Shown here: positions 54,432-63,548 of the stretch, piece after piece
Layout of the letters: each line of letters starts with the position of its first letter
Numbering within the stretch: position 1 is the stretch's first letter
DNA from: JAJCYL01 sp965206015
GTDB lineage: Bacteria > Bacteroidota > Bacteroidia > Cytophagales > Cyclobacteriaceae
DNA length: 64,000 nt
Direction: 5' to 3'
Assembly: GCA_965206015.1 (NCBI GenBank)
Contig: CBDBIW010000016.1
Span: 124,001 to 188,000, forward strand
Translations under genes and position numbers: made by a program
The notes under the pieces: model-generated
Database searches by the model: none
The model's input: the letters and a program-made list of their open reading frames with translations, nothing else
What the model was told of the DNA's origin: nothing

Positions 54432-54610
54432 TTATACAATATCCCGGGCATCAATGCATCTGGTATGAAAGAGGTATTGGGTATGTACCTATCAGAAAGC
54501 GAGGGAGCCAACTTCTGGTTACAAGTCCTCAGTGACTTGCACAACCGCGGCTTGAGAGACATCCTGATTGCTTGTACAGACAATCTCAAGGGCTTTTCAG
54601 AGGTGGTTTG
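54432..54610 (+). mobile_element. IS256-family transposase internal fragment
   Basis: The frame from 54432 reads LYNIPGINASGMKEVLGMYL, then SEGANFWLQVLSDLHNRGLR and DILIACTDNLKGFSE, the well-conserved centre of IS256 transposases including the catalytic-region Asp (ACTDNLKG). Both ends of the gene are missing. Confidence 0.8.
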
Positions 54611-54622
54611 CTCCCCTAATTT

Positions 54623-54948
54623 CGGACATGATTAAATTTTGAAAAATGAAGTGATTAAATTTTTCTGATTTCTTGGAGCCAGTATTTTTTTTTGCTTTCA
54701 GCTAAGGATCGATAGGGAATTTTGAGTTTGAACCTCACTTTTTCTTCTTCAGACAGATGCGCTCAATCAGCCCCTTTTCCCAGTGATCCCAAAACGTCCG
54801 GGGAAGCGAGCCAGGCACTGGCGGTGTGTAGTTGTACCGTTTGACTCCCTGTGTTTTACTCTCTTCCAAAACCCGAAGCTTTTCTTCTTTGCTAAACGGT
54901 CTTTTTTCCATTCACATCATTACTAATATCCCACTGCAATCATGTCCG
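54623..54948. mobile_element. 326-bp element with 11-bp inverted repeats, derived from an IS3-type element
   Basis: CGGACATGATT at 54623-54633 is repeated as its exact reverse complement at 54938-54948. Inside, on the - strand (54735-54911), an OrfA-like start MEKRPFSKEEKLRVLEESKT is intact, while the rest of the 58-codon frame looks frameshifted (YNYTPPVPGSLPRTFWDH). The flanks both contain TAATT. This looks like an IS deletion derivative. Confidence 0.6.
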
Positions 54949-55278
54949 GTTAATTAAGGGCTATATCATTAGAACAATTCATATGATCGGAACGACTTTT
55001 CAAGTTAACAAAACTCACCTAATTCGGGAAAAATGACTTTGATTTCGTTAACTAGTTTTTCTAACTAAAATAATTTGATGGAAGGTAAAAAGGGGTGATA
55101 AACCACTCAAGCATCGAAAACGGCCCTTTTATTTTAAGGATAAAAGAGAATAACTGTTTATCCACAACTTGGGTTAATTTCATTCTCCAAGCAAAAAACG
55201 AATACAGAGGAACAGGTAGACGGGCAGTTGGCTACGAGAGAACTTAGGGATTCTTAATGACTCCAAACTGTACCCACT
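54949..55278. other. Intergenic region, no feature seen
   Basis: AT-rich DNA without coding potential or clear signals. Confidence 0.4.
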
Positions 55279-56124
55279 CTACTCCTGTATTGCTGCAAAA
55301 TTATCAGGCAACTCAAGACCAAAGGTGAGGTCTTCTCCAATAAAGGTGCTTTTTTTGAAACCTAATTCATCATTCTCTTTGACAGGGTACAGAGATCTTC
55401 TTTGACCAAATCGGATACCATCTACAATCGCCCATTCTTCATATTCGGTATAATTTACACCCTCTCCATAGTCAAGTGTATGGGCTAAAAGTTTGTTATC
55501 GTTAACACTGAAATGATACCACCATGTATGATAGCCTCCTGATGTCCCTGCACTTGATTTATAATCTACCTTCACGGTATTTGCGATTGCCCCGGATGAT
55601 AATGTATCAATGCCTTCATAGCTAATAATGGTGCCGGAGTCGGCAAGCTTAAATGGTAGGAAAATCACATAATGGGAACCATAAGATGTGTTCCATGCTT
55701 CATCAACGTCACTCTTTTTGTTATATCTCTTACCATCAATATACTTAAATGCCTGTGACCCGTCGTTGACCAATAGATAGTTATGACCATCCATTGACCA
55801 GCTTATCCTAGCTTGAAATAAAGGTTTTAAGCGGTACTGATGCAATTGTCTTACCTCCTTCAACTGTTTCCCGGCAGAGTCGAAGTGCTGGATTACCTTG
55901 TAAAAGGAGAATGTCTCTTTATCCACATAGGCTTGCCATCCTCCTGCAGATTTGATGGCTGATCTTATAATATTACCCGCTTTATTGTTAGGTAGGTTCG
56001 CCAATTGTGAAGTGTGCTGATTTTGCAGAGAATCCATATTGGGAAGGCTATTTCCATCGTGATTCTGAGGTCGGCAAGCCGACAGTATTATTCCAACCCA
56101 ACACCATGTTGTAAGGAACCTCAT
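55279..56124 (-). CDS. DUF6503-like lipoprotein
   Basis: 281 residues. A lipoprotein signal (VGIILSAC, Cys17) precedes a Gln/Asn-rich linker, then a lipocalin/LolA-like beta domain: GGWQAYVDKETFSFYKVIQH, YGSHYVIFLPFKLADSGTII, YHTWWYHFSVNDNKLLAHTL. It matches an uncharacterised Bacteroidota family (DUF6503-like). It follows the TonB-dependent receptor gene by 21 bp on the same strand, so the two probably act together in the envelope. Confidence 0.7.
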   Translation of the reverse strand: MRFLTTWCWVGIILSACRPQNHDGNSLPNMDSLQNQHTSQLANLPNNKAGNIIRSAIKSAGGWQAYVDKETFSFYKVIQHFDSAGKQLKEVRQLHQYRLKPLFQARISWSMDGHNYLLVNDGSQAFKYIDGKRYNKKSDVDEAWNTSYGSHYVIFLPFKLADSGTIISYEGIDTLSSGAIANTVKVDYKSSAGTSGGYHTWWYHFSVNDNKLLAHTLDYGEGVNYTEYEEWAIVDGIRFGQRRSLYPVKENDELGFKKSTFIGEDLTFGLELPDNFAAIQE

Positions 56125-56145
56125 TTTTCTTTGGAGTTATTTGAT

Positions 56146-58281
56146 TTAGTGAACAGCAGCTCCAAACCTGTTCACAAAACTTATGTTGAAACTTCTTCCC
56201 GGCTCAAGGAATACATTTTGATTACCCGGACCTCCTCGTGACAGGTGACTTCTATATGACTCATCTCCAAGATTGGTCACTCCAAACATCAATTTGGCAT
56301 GTGGGAAATTCTCTATCAGTTCATGAAGGTTTAACCCTGAATTGAAGTTGACCACTGTATAACCAGGGGTTTCAATTTCATTAGGAGCTACATCATTCTG
56401 CTCACCTACAGATCTCACAGCAATTTGAGCAAAAAACTTATTAGTCCTGCCTTGGTAGCGAAAACCAAACAAGTTGTGGAATGGTGGAATTTGAGGCAAG
56501 GCACCGTCGGTAATGTCGTTATTACCATTAAGATAACTGCCGATATAAAAGAACTCACCAAAAGAGCCGACCCGGGCTCGTAATTCAAGTTCTAAACCTG
56601 TAATTGTAGCTTCTCCAATGTTTTGGTTTTGAACGGAAGCTGTGCTATCAAAAGTAATGTCTTGCAATACAAACAGATCGTCTACATAATTTTGGAAGAA
56701 ATTAACTCCGGCGTAAAATTTATCGCCGTTATACTCGGCACTTAATTCATAGAAAACACCTCTCTCAGGGTTTAAATCAGGATTGGGGATTAGGAATCCC
56801 TGCCCTACTGCGGTAAAATGATACTTTGAAAACAAATCGGTAGCTCTAAATGAGTTGGCGACGTTGGCACTCAAATTGAAATCATCAGTAGCATGGAAGC
56901 TGATCCCCAGGTTGCCTGATACAGCACCATCGGTATCTTCTGTATTATCATCATTATAAATGGCTGCTATTGAAGGAATACCAAAGGGATCATCGTCAAT
57001 AGTTGTCTTAACATAATCGTACCTCAAAGCGAGTAATAAATCAATCTTGTCGCTGAGGATGATCTCATCAATAGCAAAAAGCCCCAGCCCGGTATAAAAG
57101 CTGTCAGGCTGAATTTGAGTGAATGGCATGTTCACCTCGTTGACCATTACCCCCATAGGGTTAAAAATATCGATCATCAGGTCTCTGTGTAATCCTATCC
57201 GATGCTCCCTTAGGAAATCAGTACCTACCGTCAATTTCTGTTTATCCCCCAATCTCAGTGCGGTGAAAAATTTTGCCCCCCAGAAGGGCACATCTACATC
57301 CAACATGAGATCAATTTGCCGGTTCACATTCTGGGTGTTGGGAAAGAATACATTAGTCCTCTGATTAATGTGGAGTTCCTGTTTCTTGAAAAACAAGCGA
57401 GCTCCAATCGATGCCACACGATCCGAGATATTTTTGGCATCGTAACTAATATTCAATGCCCTTTGGAGATCTGGTGAAAATTGTCTGTCAATAATAGGTG
57501 GGCCAGGTGCTCCAAGACCTCCCGGAAATCCAACATTATCATTTCGGAAATACTTACCACTCACTTCAATCCGCTGATTCTCAGAGGGAGAATACCCGAT
57601 ATTGATGTCAGTATTGAAGGTTTCAAATTGACTATTTTCAACTTCACCACCCGGTACTTTTGTGTTGCTGGCATCTCTTCCTCCAGCACCAATCAGAAAA
57701 TCGAGTCCTTTTCCTCGTCCTTCAAGCTCTACCCGTCCACGGAGATGCTCATTTACCGATTGATAACCGCCGTAAAGGCTACCGCCAATTTTAAAATCCT
57801 TATCATAGCCGGACTCGGCTTTTCGGGTCACAACATTCACCAGCCCACTAACTGCGTCACTTCCCCAAAACGCCGACGCCGGTCCTTTAATAATTTCAAT
57901 TCTTTCAATTTGATAAGGATCAATCAAACTATACGAACGGATACGCCCTCCAACAATAGAATTTCCATCTATTAAAAGCGGTGCTCTTTCCCTCGATAAT
58001 CCGCGAATTACCGGGGTGCTGGCCAGGCCTCCGTCACTTTGTTTGATCACTCCTGCCTGGTATTGCATAGCCTCGACCGGTGTTAAGGGCTGAAAATCCT
58101 CAATTTGATCTTTAGACACGATTCCAATAGTTAGGGGAACGTCAGACAGAACGGATTCTGACCGGGTGACTGAAATAATCACTTCGTCAAGGACTTTGGT
58201 AGCCGTGGAATCCTGGGCAACGAGTGCAAGTGAGAAAAAGAGATTCACCAATATGGTGAGGATTAAGCGGTTTCTTTCCAT
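56146..58281 (-). CDS. TonB-dependent outer-membrane receptor
   Basis: 711 residues: signal peptide (about 1-22, ending LALVAQ), TonB box and plug (VLDEVIISVTRSESVLSDVP, GLASTPVIRGLSRERAPLLI, KGPASAFWGSDAVSGLVNVV), then a 22-strand barrel ending LEPGRSFNISFVNRF. It resembles BtuB/CirA-type receptors for metal complexes or vitamins. Since it lies 42 bp downstream of a cooC-like/hypC pair on the same strand, nickel or another metal chelate for hydrogenase is a reasonable but unproven substrate. Confidence 0.9.
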   Translation of the reverse strand: MERNRLILTILVNLFFSLALVAQDSTATKVLDEVIISVTRSESVLSDVPLTIGIVSKDQIEDFQPLTPVEAMQYQAGVIKQSDGGLASTPVIRGLSRERAPLLIDGNSIVGGRIRSYSLIDPYQIERIEIIKGPASAFWGSDAVSGLVNVVTRKAESGYDKDFKIGGSLYGGYQSVNEHLRGRVELEGRGKGLDFLIGAGGRDASNTKVPGGEVENSQFETFNTDINIGYSPSENQRIEVSGKYFRNDNVGFPGGLGAPGPPIIDRQFSPDLQRALNISYDAKNISDRVASIGARLFFKKQELHINQRTNVFFPNTQNVNRQIDLMLDVDVPFWGAKFFTALRLGDKQKLTVGTDFLREHRIGLHRDLMIDIFNPMGVMVNEVNMPFTQIQPDSFYTGLGLFAIDEIILSDKIDLLLALRYDYVKTTIDDDPFGIPSIAAIYNDDNTEDTDGAVSGNLGISFHATDDFNLSANVANSFRATDLFSKYHFTAVGQGFLIPNPDLNPERGVFYELSAEYNGDKFYAGVNFFQNYVDDLFVLQDITFDSTASVQNQNIGEATITGLELELRARVGSFGEFFYIGSYLNGNNDITDGALPQIPPFHNLFGFRYQGRTNKFFAQIAVRSVGEQNDVAPNEIETPGYTVVNFNSGLNLHELIENFPHAKLMFGVTNLGDESYRSHLSRGGPGNQNVFLEPGRSFNISFVNRFGAAVH

Positions 58282-58323
58282 AAAATTAGAGGTTAGGTTA
58301 ATTCGATAATGTGGTGAAAGCAG

Positions 58324-59094
58324 TTAATTCAAGCTGATTTTAGTGGTCAAATCACGTAACGACTTAACCAATTCACTACTCTTATTATGATCCAATAGAG
58401 ATTTTCCCATCAGGTCTGCTGCCCCAACACTTTCGTCAAAAGGTAGTTTAATCAAAACAGGAAGGTTGTTCTTCTTGCAAAACTGTTCAATTGCTGCTTC
58501 CTCTTGTTCATTCCTCACTTTGTTGGCTACCGCGTATACTTTTTCAATCCCCAATTCTTTGGCCATAGCGGCAAAGCGACCGGCTGCTTCGAGGGAGCGA
58601 TAATAGGGTTCGACGATGGTCAGCATCATATCTACATACTTGGCGGTTCCCCGCTTCATGTGTTCCATAGAAGCTTCCATGTCCAGGATCACTATTTGAT
58701 CTGTCTCTTCAGACAATGCTGAATGGATCACCTCTCTAACACAAGTATGAGAACCACACATACAACCCGATCCGGCAACTTCAGGTTTGCCTACATTGAG
58801 TAAAGTGACTTTATCAGGAGCCTGTTGGCCGTAAGTTTCCAGTAATTCATTCGTACCCAGTTTCACCTCAATTCTCCGTGTACCATCGTTATCCTCTACT
58901 CTTTCCAAAATATCAGTGCTCAATGCAAGCGGTGCCGGAAGATCAGGGTCGATTCCAAGTACTCTTGAAAGGTTCGGGTTCGGATCTCCGTCTATTGCCA
59001 AAACTTTTTTACCATTTTGGGCCAAAATTCTACTTAAGGTTCCGCTAATGGTGGTTTTACCCACACCACCTTTTCCTGAAATGGCTATTTTCAT
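58324..59094 (-). CDS. CooC-like nickel-insertion ATPase
   Basis: 256 residues of the MinD/ArsA-type NTPase family: deviant Walker A ISGKGGVGKTT, LAIDGDPNPNLSR, and the metal-binding CxC motif at 111-113 (GSGCMCGSHTC), which characterises CooC, the dimeric ATPase that loads nickel into carbon-monoxide dehydrogenase. No CODH gene is in the window; the 4-base overlap with hypC and the hyp genes next door suggest it serves hydrogenase here, perhaps in place of HypB. Confidence 0.85.
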   Translation of the reverse strand: MKIAISGKGGVGKTTISGTLSRILAQNGKKVLAIDGDPNPNLSRVLGIDPDLPAPLALSTDILERVEDNDGTRRIEVKLGTNELLETYGQQAPDKVTLLNVGKPEVAGSGCMCGSHTCVREVIHSALSEETDQIVILDMEASMEHMKRGTAKYVDMMLTIVEPYYRSLEAAGRFAAMAKELGIEKVYAVANKVRNEQEEAAIEQFCKKNNLPVLIKLPFDESVGAADLMGKSLLDHNKSSELVKSLRDLTTKISLN

Positions 59095-59369
59095 GATTTA
59101 CGGTATCTTTCTAAGTCTTCGTTTATTTTCAATTCATCCATTTCACCCATTCCTTCAAGAAAATTCAGTGTCCGTTGTGCCTCTTCCTCATCCACTGTAC
59201 TAATGGCTACACCAACATGGACCAATACGAAATCTCCCTCATTTGCTTCAGGCACCAGGTGAAGGTTAACCGCTTTTTTGATGCCTCCAAAGTCCACTTT
59301 GCCCATTCTCATGGTCTCGTTTCCTGAGCCCTCAATGGCAATTATTTTCCCTGGTACTGCTAGGCACAT
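59091..59369 (-). CDS. hypC: Hydrogenase maturation chaperone HypC
   Basis: 92 residues beginning with the family hallmark MCLAVPGKI, whose Cys2 binds the iron-cyanide precursor and the large subunit, followed by GKVDFGGIKKAVNLHLVPEA and GDFVLVHVGVAISTVDEEEA. It delivers the Fe(CN)2CO unit from HypD to the hydrogenase. It overlaps the cooC-like gene by four bases and is divergent from hypF-hypD-hypE, with a TetR gene between. Confidence 0.95.
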   Translation of the reverse strand: MCLAVPGKIIAIEGSGNETMRMGKVDFGGIKKAVNLHLVPEANEGDFVLVHVGVAISTVDEEEAQRTLNFLEGMGEMDELKINEDLERYRKS

Positions 59370-59425
59370 AAATCTAAAAGTTATTAAAATAATCTAAAGT
59401 CATTAAAATTACTAAGATCAACAAA

Positions 59426-60055
59426 TTATGTTGCCAATCCGGGCTGTATCATAATTTCAAATTCTGATTTTCCTTGTTCTGTCATGAGAGGACTCAACTG
59501 TTGCCAGATCACTTCTTTAAAGGCACCTTCATAAAACTCCGCATGACCCAGTATTTTCTTTTTCGACATCCAAAAGGAACAAATAAACCAGATCATCTCA
59601 GCCACCTTACCATACTGCCCGGATTGTCTTGCCTCTGCTAGCATACCCCTTTCTGCGTTTTCATCCAACCACTTGTTCAATTGATCAATGAAGGTTTGAA
59701 TATGATGCTGTTGGCTCTGATGAACCTCTTGATACAAACGCTTTATCTCCAGTATATCCAAAAAGTAGAAGGAGTACTTATCTAACAAGTGATAAATGCG
59801 GGCCAGTTGATTGTCGAAATCGATAAAGCCAAGGTTTTTGTGCCAGTTGCCGATCAATTTTGAAATGTCACCCGAAATAATCTCATCAATTTTCTTAACA
59901 ATTTGCTCCTTATCGTGGAAATGATAAGCCAGGTTACCGACACTAATCCCTGCTTTATCAGCAATGTGTTGCAATCTCACATTTTGCAAGCCGTCTTGAT
60001 TGAAAAGGTCGATGGCCGATTTTGCAATGCGATTTCTGGTAGAAATACCTCCCAT
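59426..60055 (-). CDS. TetR-family transcriptional regulator
   Basis: 209 residues. The N-terminal helix-turn-helix (IAKSAIDLFNQDGLQNVRLQ, HIADKAGISVGNLAYHFHDK) is followed by an all-helical ligand domain of normal size (HIQTFIDQLNKWLDEN, IWFICSFWMSKKK). It is transcribed away from hypF with only 57 bp between the start codons, so it probably controls that intergenic region. The ligand is unknown. Confidence 0.88.
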   Translation of the reverse strand: MGGISTRNRIAKSAIDLFNQDGLQNVRLQHIADKAGISVGNLAYHFHDKEQIVKKIDEIISGDISKLIGNWHKNLGFIDFDNQLARIYHLLDKYSFYFLDILEIKRLYQEVHQSQQHHIQTFIDQLNKWLDENAERGMLAEARQSGQYGKVAEMIWFICSFWMSKKKILGHAEFYEGAFKEVIWQQLSPLMTEQGKSEFEIMIQPGLAT

Positions 60056-60063
60056 ATACTTAA

Positions 60064-60112
60064 ATATAAGACAACTTGGTCATACTACTTGATTCTTATA
60101 ATTTGAAATCTC
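60064..60112 (+). promoter_or_regulatory. hypF promoter and possible TetR operator
   Basis: CTTG at 60075-60078 and ATAATTTG at 60098-60105, 19 bases apart, approximate the Bacteroidota TTTG-N19-TAnnTTTG promoter, with hypF starting at 60113. Half-sites TATAAG (60065-60070) and CTTATA (60095-60100) are inverted and bracket it, a possible operator. Two ACTTG words lie between. Confidence 0.4.
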
Positions 60113-62398
60113 ATGAATGAAACCTGGCTAATAAAAATTGAAGGACGAATACAGGGAGTGGGTTTCAGACCTTTCATTTACACTCTGGCTCGGAAAATGA
60201 AACTTAAGGGTACGGTCAGGAATACTCTCGAAGGAGTTGAAATTGAAATAGGCACCGACAAAACTGGTCTTCACAATTTTCTAAAAGCCATGGAGGAGCA
60301 AATTCCTTCCATTGCCCGTATCGACAAGATTGCCTCAGCCCTCATTGAACAAAAGGATTTCCCGGACTTTGAAATTCTGAATAGCCAACTAGGAGAAAAT
60401 CCAACCCTAGATATTACACCTGATTTTGGCACCTGTCCTCAATGTAAGGCAGAAATAGGAAGTGCAGAAGACAGAAGATTCCACTACGCTTTTACTACCT
60501 GTACCTTTTGCGGCCCCCGGTACTCCATCATCTCCAAACTGCCCTATGATCGTGAACGCACCTCCATGATAGACTTCAATATGTGTGATAAATGCGTTGG
60601 AGAGTACCTCGACCACCAGGATCGTCGATTTCATTCGCAGACCAGCAGTTGTTCAGATTGTAGCATCGATCTGCAATTGATTTCAAATCATTTAACTGAT
60701 GAGCGTTCAAAAGACCCCATTGTACAGGTAGTTGAATTGTGGCAAAAATCCGGGGTAATCATGATCAAAGGATTGGGGGGATACCTGCTGACTTGCGCTG
60801 CCAATAACATCGAAGCCATATCCCGATTAAGACAGATCAAGAAACGACCATACAAGCCTTTGGCTATCATCTGCGGTGATGTTGATTTTGTAAAAATGCA
60901 TTTCAATATATCTGACCAGGAAGAAATGGTGCTTTGCAGCCCAGTCGTACCAATAGTATTACTGCGTCCTAAAAATCCTGAAATATGGGCCATGGGCTAC
61001 ATATGCCCGGGACTTACCAGGATTGGTGTAATGCTTCCTTCTACCCCACTCTTGCATCTATTGACCGATCAATTTCAGGCTCCCGTCATTGCTACCAGTG
61101 CCAACATAACCAACTCCCCTATTTATTATCGCGATGAACAGGTTCTAACTCAATCAGATCATCTTGGCGATGCTATCCTAAGCTATAATCGCGATATCGT
61201 TGTTCCACAGGATGATAGTGTAATACAGTTTTCCACTTATAAAAAACAAAGTATAATCCTTCGCAGATCACGTGGTATGGCCCCGGAGGGATTACAGCTC
61301 AGGACTACCAGTTTACCCAAAGACCTTACAATTCTTGCCATGGGTGCTGACCTGAAAAGCAGTTTCGCCTACCTCAATCAAGGGAAAATGTACGTGAGCC
61401 AATACTTGGGGGATCTCAGTCACTTTGATACTCGTCAACGGTTTGAATTGGTTCTGGAGCACTTTCTCAAATTGTTTGGAAAGAATCCGGATGTGATCCT
61501 CGCCGATAACCATCCTGACTATCAGTCGACCCAACTGGGGCATGAATATGCTGAGAAATTTAAAATTCCCATTCATTTCTTTCAACATCATAAAGCACAC
61601 TTTGGAGCGATAATGATGGAGCATGAATTAGAAAAAGGTGACAAAGTATTAGGTGTATGTTGGGACGGAACAGGTTTTGGAGATGATGAGCAATTCTGGG
61701 GTGGCGAGTTCTTTCTGCAGGATGGTGGTGGAATCCAGCGAGTTGGACACCTCGCATATTATGATCATTTGGCCGGAAATAAAATGCCTGCCGAGCCCAG
61801 GTTATCGGCACTTAGCTTAATTCATAACCACCACCCCAAGGGATTGGATGAGCTTAAAGGAAAATTCACTGAGTTGCAATTGAGAAATTACCACACCCTA
61901 TTAACCAATAATCAACTTAAGACATCGAGTGTTGGTCGGTTCTTTGACGCCGTCGCTTCGATACTCAACCTCTCTGACCGTAACCACTTTGAAGGACAAG
62001 CCAGCATACTTCTTGAAGAAAGGGGCTCAGCTTTTCAAGCCTCTTCATCTTTGGACGGTCATGATTTGTATGAAATAGCTATCGATAGTTCAGGTCAATT
62101 GAACCCTGGTCCGCTTTTGGCCGGAATTATGGATGATCTTTATCAGGACATCTCCATTTCTGAAATTGCTTTTAAGTTTCATCAATCACTAGCCACATGG
62201 GTTAAGCAGATGGCTGAAAAATGCAATTGTAAGAAACTGGCTTTTAGTGGCGGAGTTTTTCAAAACGCCCTGTTGGTTGATCTGATTATTGAACACCTGA
62301 AAGGTGACTATCAGCTTTATTTCCATCATCAACTAAGCCCGAACGATGAAAACATTGCCGTAGGTCAACTAAACTTGTATCTAAATACAATTGGATAA
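60113..62398 (+). CDS. hypF: Carbamoyltransferase HypF
   Basis: 761 residues with all four expected parts: acylphosphatase (1-90, EGRIQGVGFRPFIYTLA), two zinc-finger pairs (CPQC about 107, CTFC about 130, CDKC about 157, CSDC about 180), YrdC-like domain (about 200-390, KRPYKPLAIICGD, VIATSANITNSP) and Kae1-like carbamoyl-transfer domain (about 400-750, FFQHHKAHFGAIMMEH, LGVCWDGTGFGDD, FSGGVFQNALL). It makes the thiocarboxamide on HypE that becomes the cyanide ligands of [NiFe] hydrogenase. Confidence 0.96.
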   Translation: MNETWLIKIEGRIQGVGFRPFIYTLARKMKLKGTVRNTLEGVEIEIGTDKTGLHNFLKAMEEQIPSIARIDKIASALIEQKDFPDFEILNSQLGENPTLDITPDFGTCPQCKAEIGSAEDRRFHYAFTTCTFCGPRYSIISKLPYDRERTSMIDFNMCDKCVGEYLDHQDRRFHSQTSSCSDCSIDLQLISNHLTDERSKDPIVQVVELWQKSGVIMIKGLGGYLLTCAANNIEAISRLRQIKKRPYKPLAIICGDVDFVKMHFNISDQEEMVLCSPVVPIVLLRPKNPEIWAMGYICPGLTRIGVMLPSTPLLHLLTDQFQAPVIATSANITNSPIYYRDEQVLTQSDHLGDAILSYNRDIVVPQDDSVIQFSTYKKQSIILRRSRGMAPEGLQLRTTSLPKDLTILAMGADLKSSFAYLNQGKMYVSQYLGDLSHFDTRQRFELVLEHFLKLFGKNPDVILADNHPDYQSTQLGHEYAEKFKIPIHFFQHHKAHFGAIMMEHELEKGDKVLGVCWDGTGFGDDEQFWGGEFFLQDGGGIQRVGHLAYYDHLAGNKMPAEPRLSALSLIHNHHPKGLDELKGKFTELQLRNYHTLLTNNQLKTSSVGRFFDAVASILNLSDRNHFEGQASILLEERGSAFQASSSLDGHDLYEIAIDSSGQLNPGPLLAGIMDDLYQDISISEIAFKFHQSLATWVKQMAEKCNCKKLAFSGGVFQNALLVDLIIEHLKGDYQLYFHHQLSPNDENIAVGQLNLYLNTIG

Positions 62399-62438
62399 AG
62401 AGCCTGGTAAAGTTATCTTTAGCCGATAAGGTCACATT

Positions 62439-63548
62439 TTGAAGCACTTAACCGAATATCGAGATCCTGAGTTAGTAGAAAAATACCTCGAAGAGATCAA
62501 AGGAACCGTCACCCGTCCATGGTCCATCATGGAAGTTTGTGGCGGACAGACACACAGCCTTGTCAAACATGGGGTTCTCCAGCTACTACCAAAGGAAATC
62601 ACTATGATCCACGGCCCGGGTTGTCCGGTTTGTGTTACCCCCCTAATCCTGATAGATAAAGCCATCCATTTGGCAGAATTTGAAAAGGTAATACTTTGCT
62701 CATTCGGCGATATGCTGCGGGTACCCGGTTCAAAAAAGAGCTTGCTTGAAGCCAAAGCCCAGGGTGCCGATGTCAGGATGTTGTATTCACCACTAGAAGC
62801 TGTGACCCTGGCGCAGCAGAACCCCGGGCAACAGGTGGTTTTCTTCGCTGTGGGGTTTGAAACTACAGCTCCTGCTAATGCGCTTTCAGTCATACAGGCT
62901 GCAGAATTAGGTCTCAACAATTATTCAATATTGACCTCCCATGTACTGGTTCCGCCAGCCATTGAAGCAGTAATGAATGATCTTGATAGTCAAATCAACG
63001 CATTTCTCGCGGCAGGCCATGTATGCACAATCATGGGAATAGAGGAGTACTATCCCCTTACTGAAAAATATAAGATCCCCATAGTGGTAACCGGATTTGA
63101 ACCGGTTGACCTTTTACATGGCATACTGCTGGCCATAAGGCAACTGGAGGATGGACAGGCTAGATTAGAGAATCAATATGCCAGGGTTGTTCAAAATAAA
63201 GGAAATCAGAATGCTGTTGCCGCCATTGAAAAAACTTTTGATGTCACAGACCGCGAGTGGCGTGGCATTGGCACCATACCAAAAAGTGGTTACGAATTAA
63301 GAACCAACTTCAAGTCATATGATGCAAACGTAAAATTCAACATTGATTTACCACCTGTAACAGAACCGGAAATTTGTATTGCCGGTGAGGTTCTGAAAGG
63401 CATTAAGAAACCCCACCAATGTGCAGCATTCGGCAAGGAATGCAACCCGCAAAGCCCGTTGGGAGCACCGATGGTTTCTTCTGAAGGTACTTGTGCCGCT
63501 TATTACCATTTTTCTGATACCGACCAATCAACAGTGCCTCAGGAATAA
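62439..63548 (+). CDS. hypD: Hydrogenase iron-ligand assembly protein HypD
   Basis: 369 residues. The start is TTG at 62439, since no ATG lies in frame before the conserved KHLTEYRDPELVEKYLEEIK. Conserved cysteines: MEVCGGQTH, HGPGCPVCVTP, the C-terminal iron-sulphur cluster ligands QCAAFGKECNPQ and SSEGTCAAYY; also CSFGDMLRVPGS and FFAVGFETTAPA. It assembles Fe(CN)2CO together with HypC. It is 40 bp after hypF and its stop overlaps the hypE start (TAATG). Confidence 0.96.
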   Translation: MKHLTEYRDPELVEKYLEEIKGTVTRPWSIMEVCGGQTHSLVKHGVLQLLPKEITMIHGPGCPVCVTPLILIDKAIHLAEFEKVILCSFGDMLRVPGSKKSLLEAKAQGADVRMLYSPLEAVTLAQQNPGQQVVFFAVGFETTAPANALSVIQAAELGLNNYSILTSHVLVPPAIEAVMNDLDSQINAFLAAGHVCTIMGIEEYYPLTEKYKIPIVVTGFEPVDLLHGILLAIRQLEDGQARLENQYARVVQNKGNQNAVAAIEKTFDVTDREWRGIGTIPKSGYELRTNFKSYDANVKFNIDLPPVTEPEICIAGEVLKGIKKPHQCAAFGKECNPQSPLGAPMVSSEGTCAAYYHFSDTDQSTVPQE

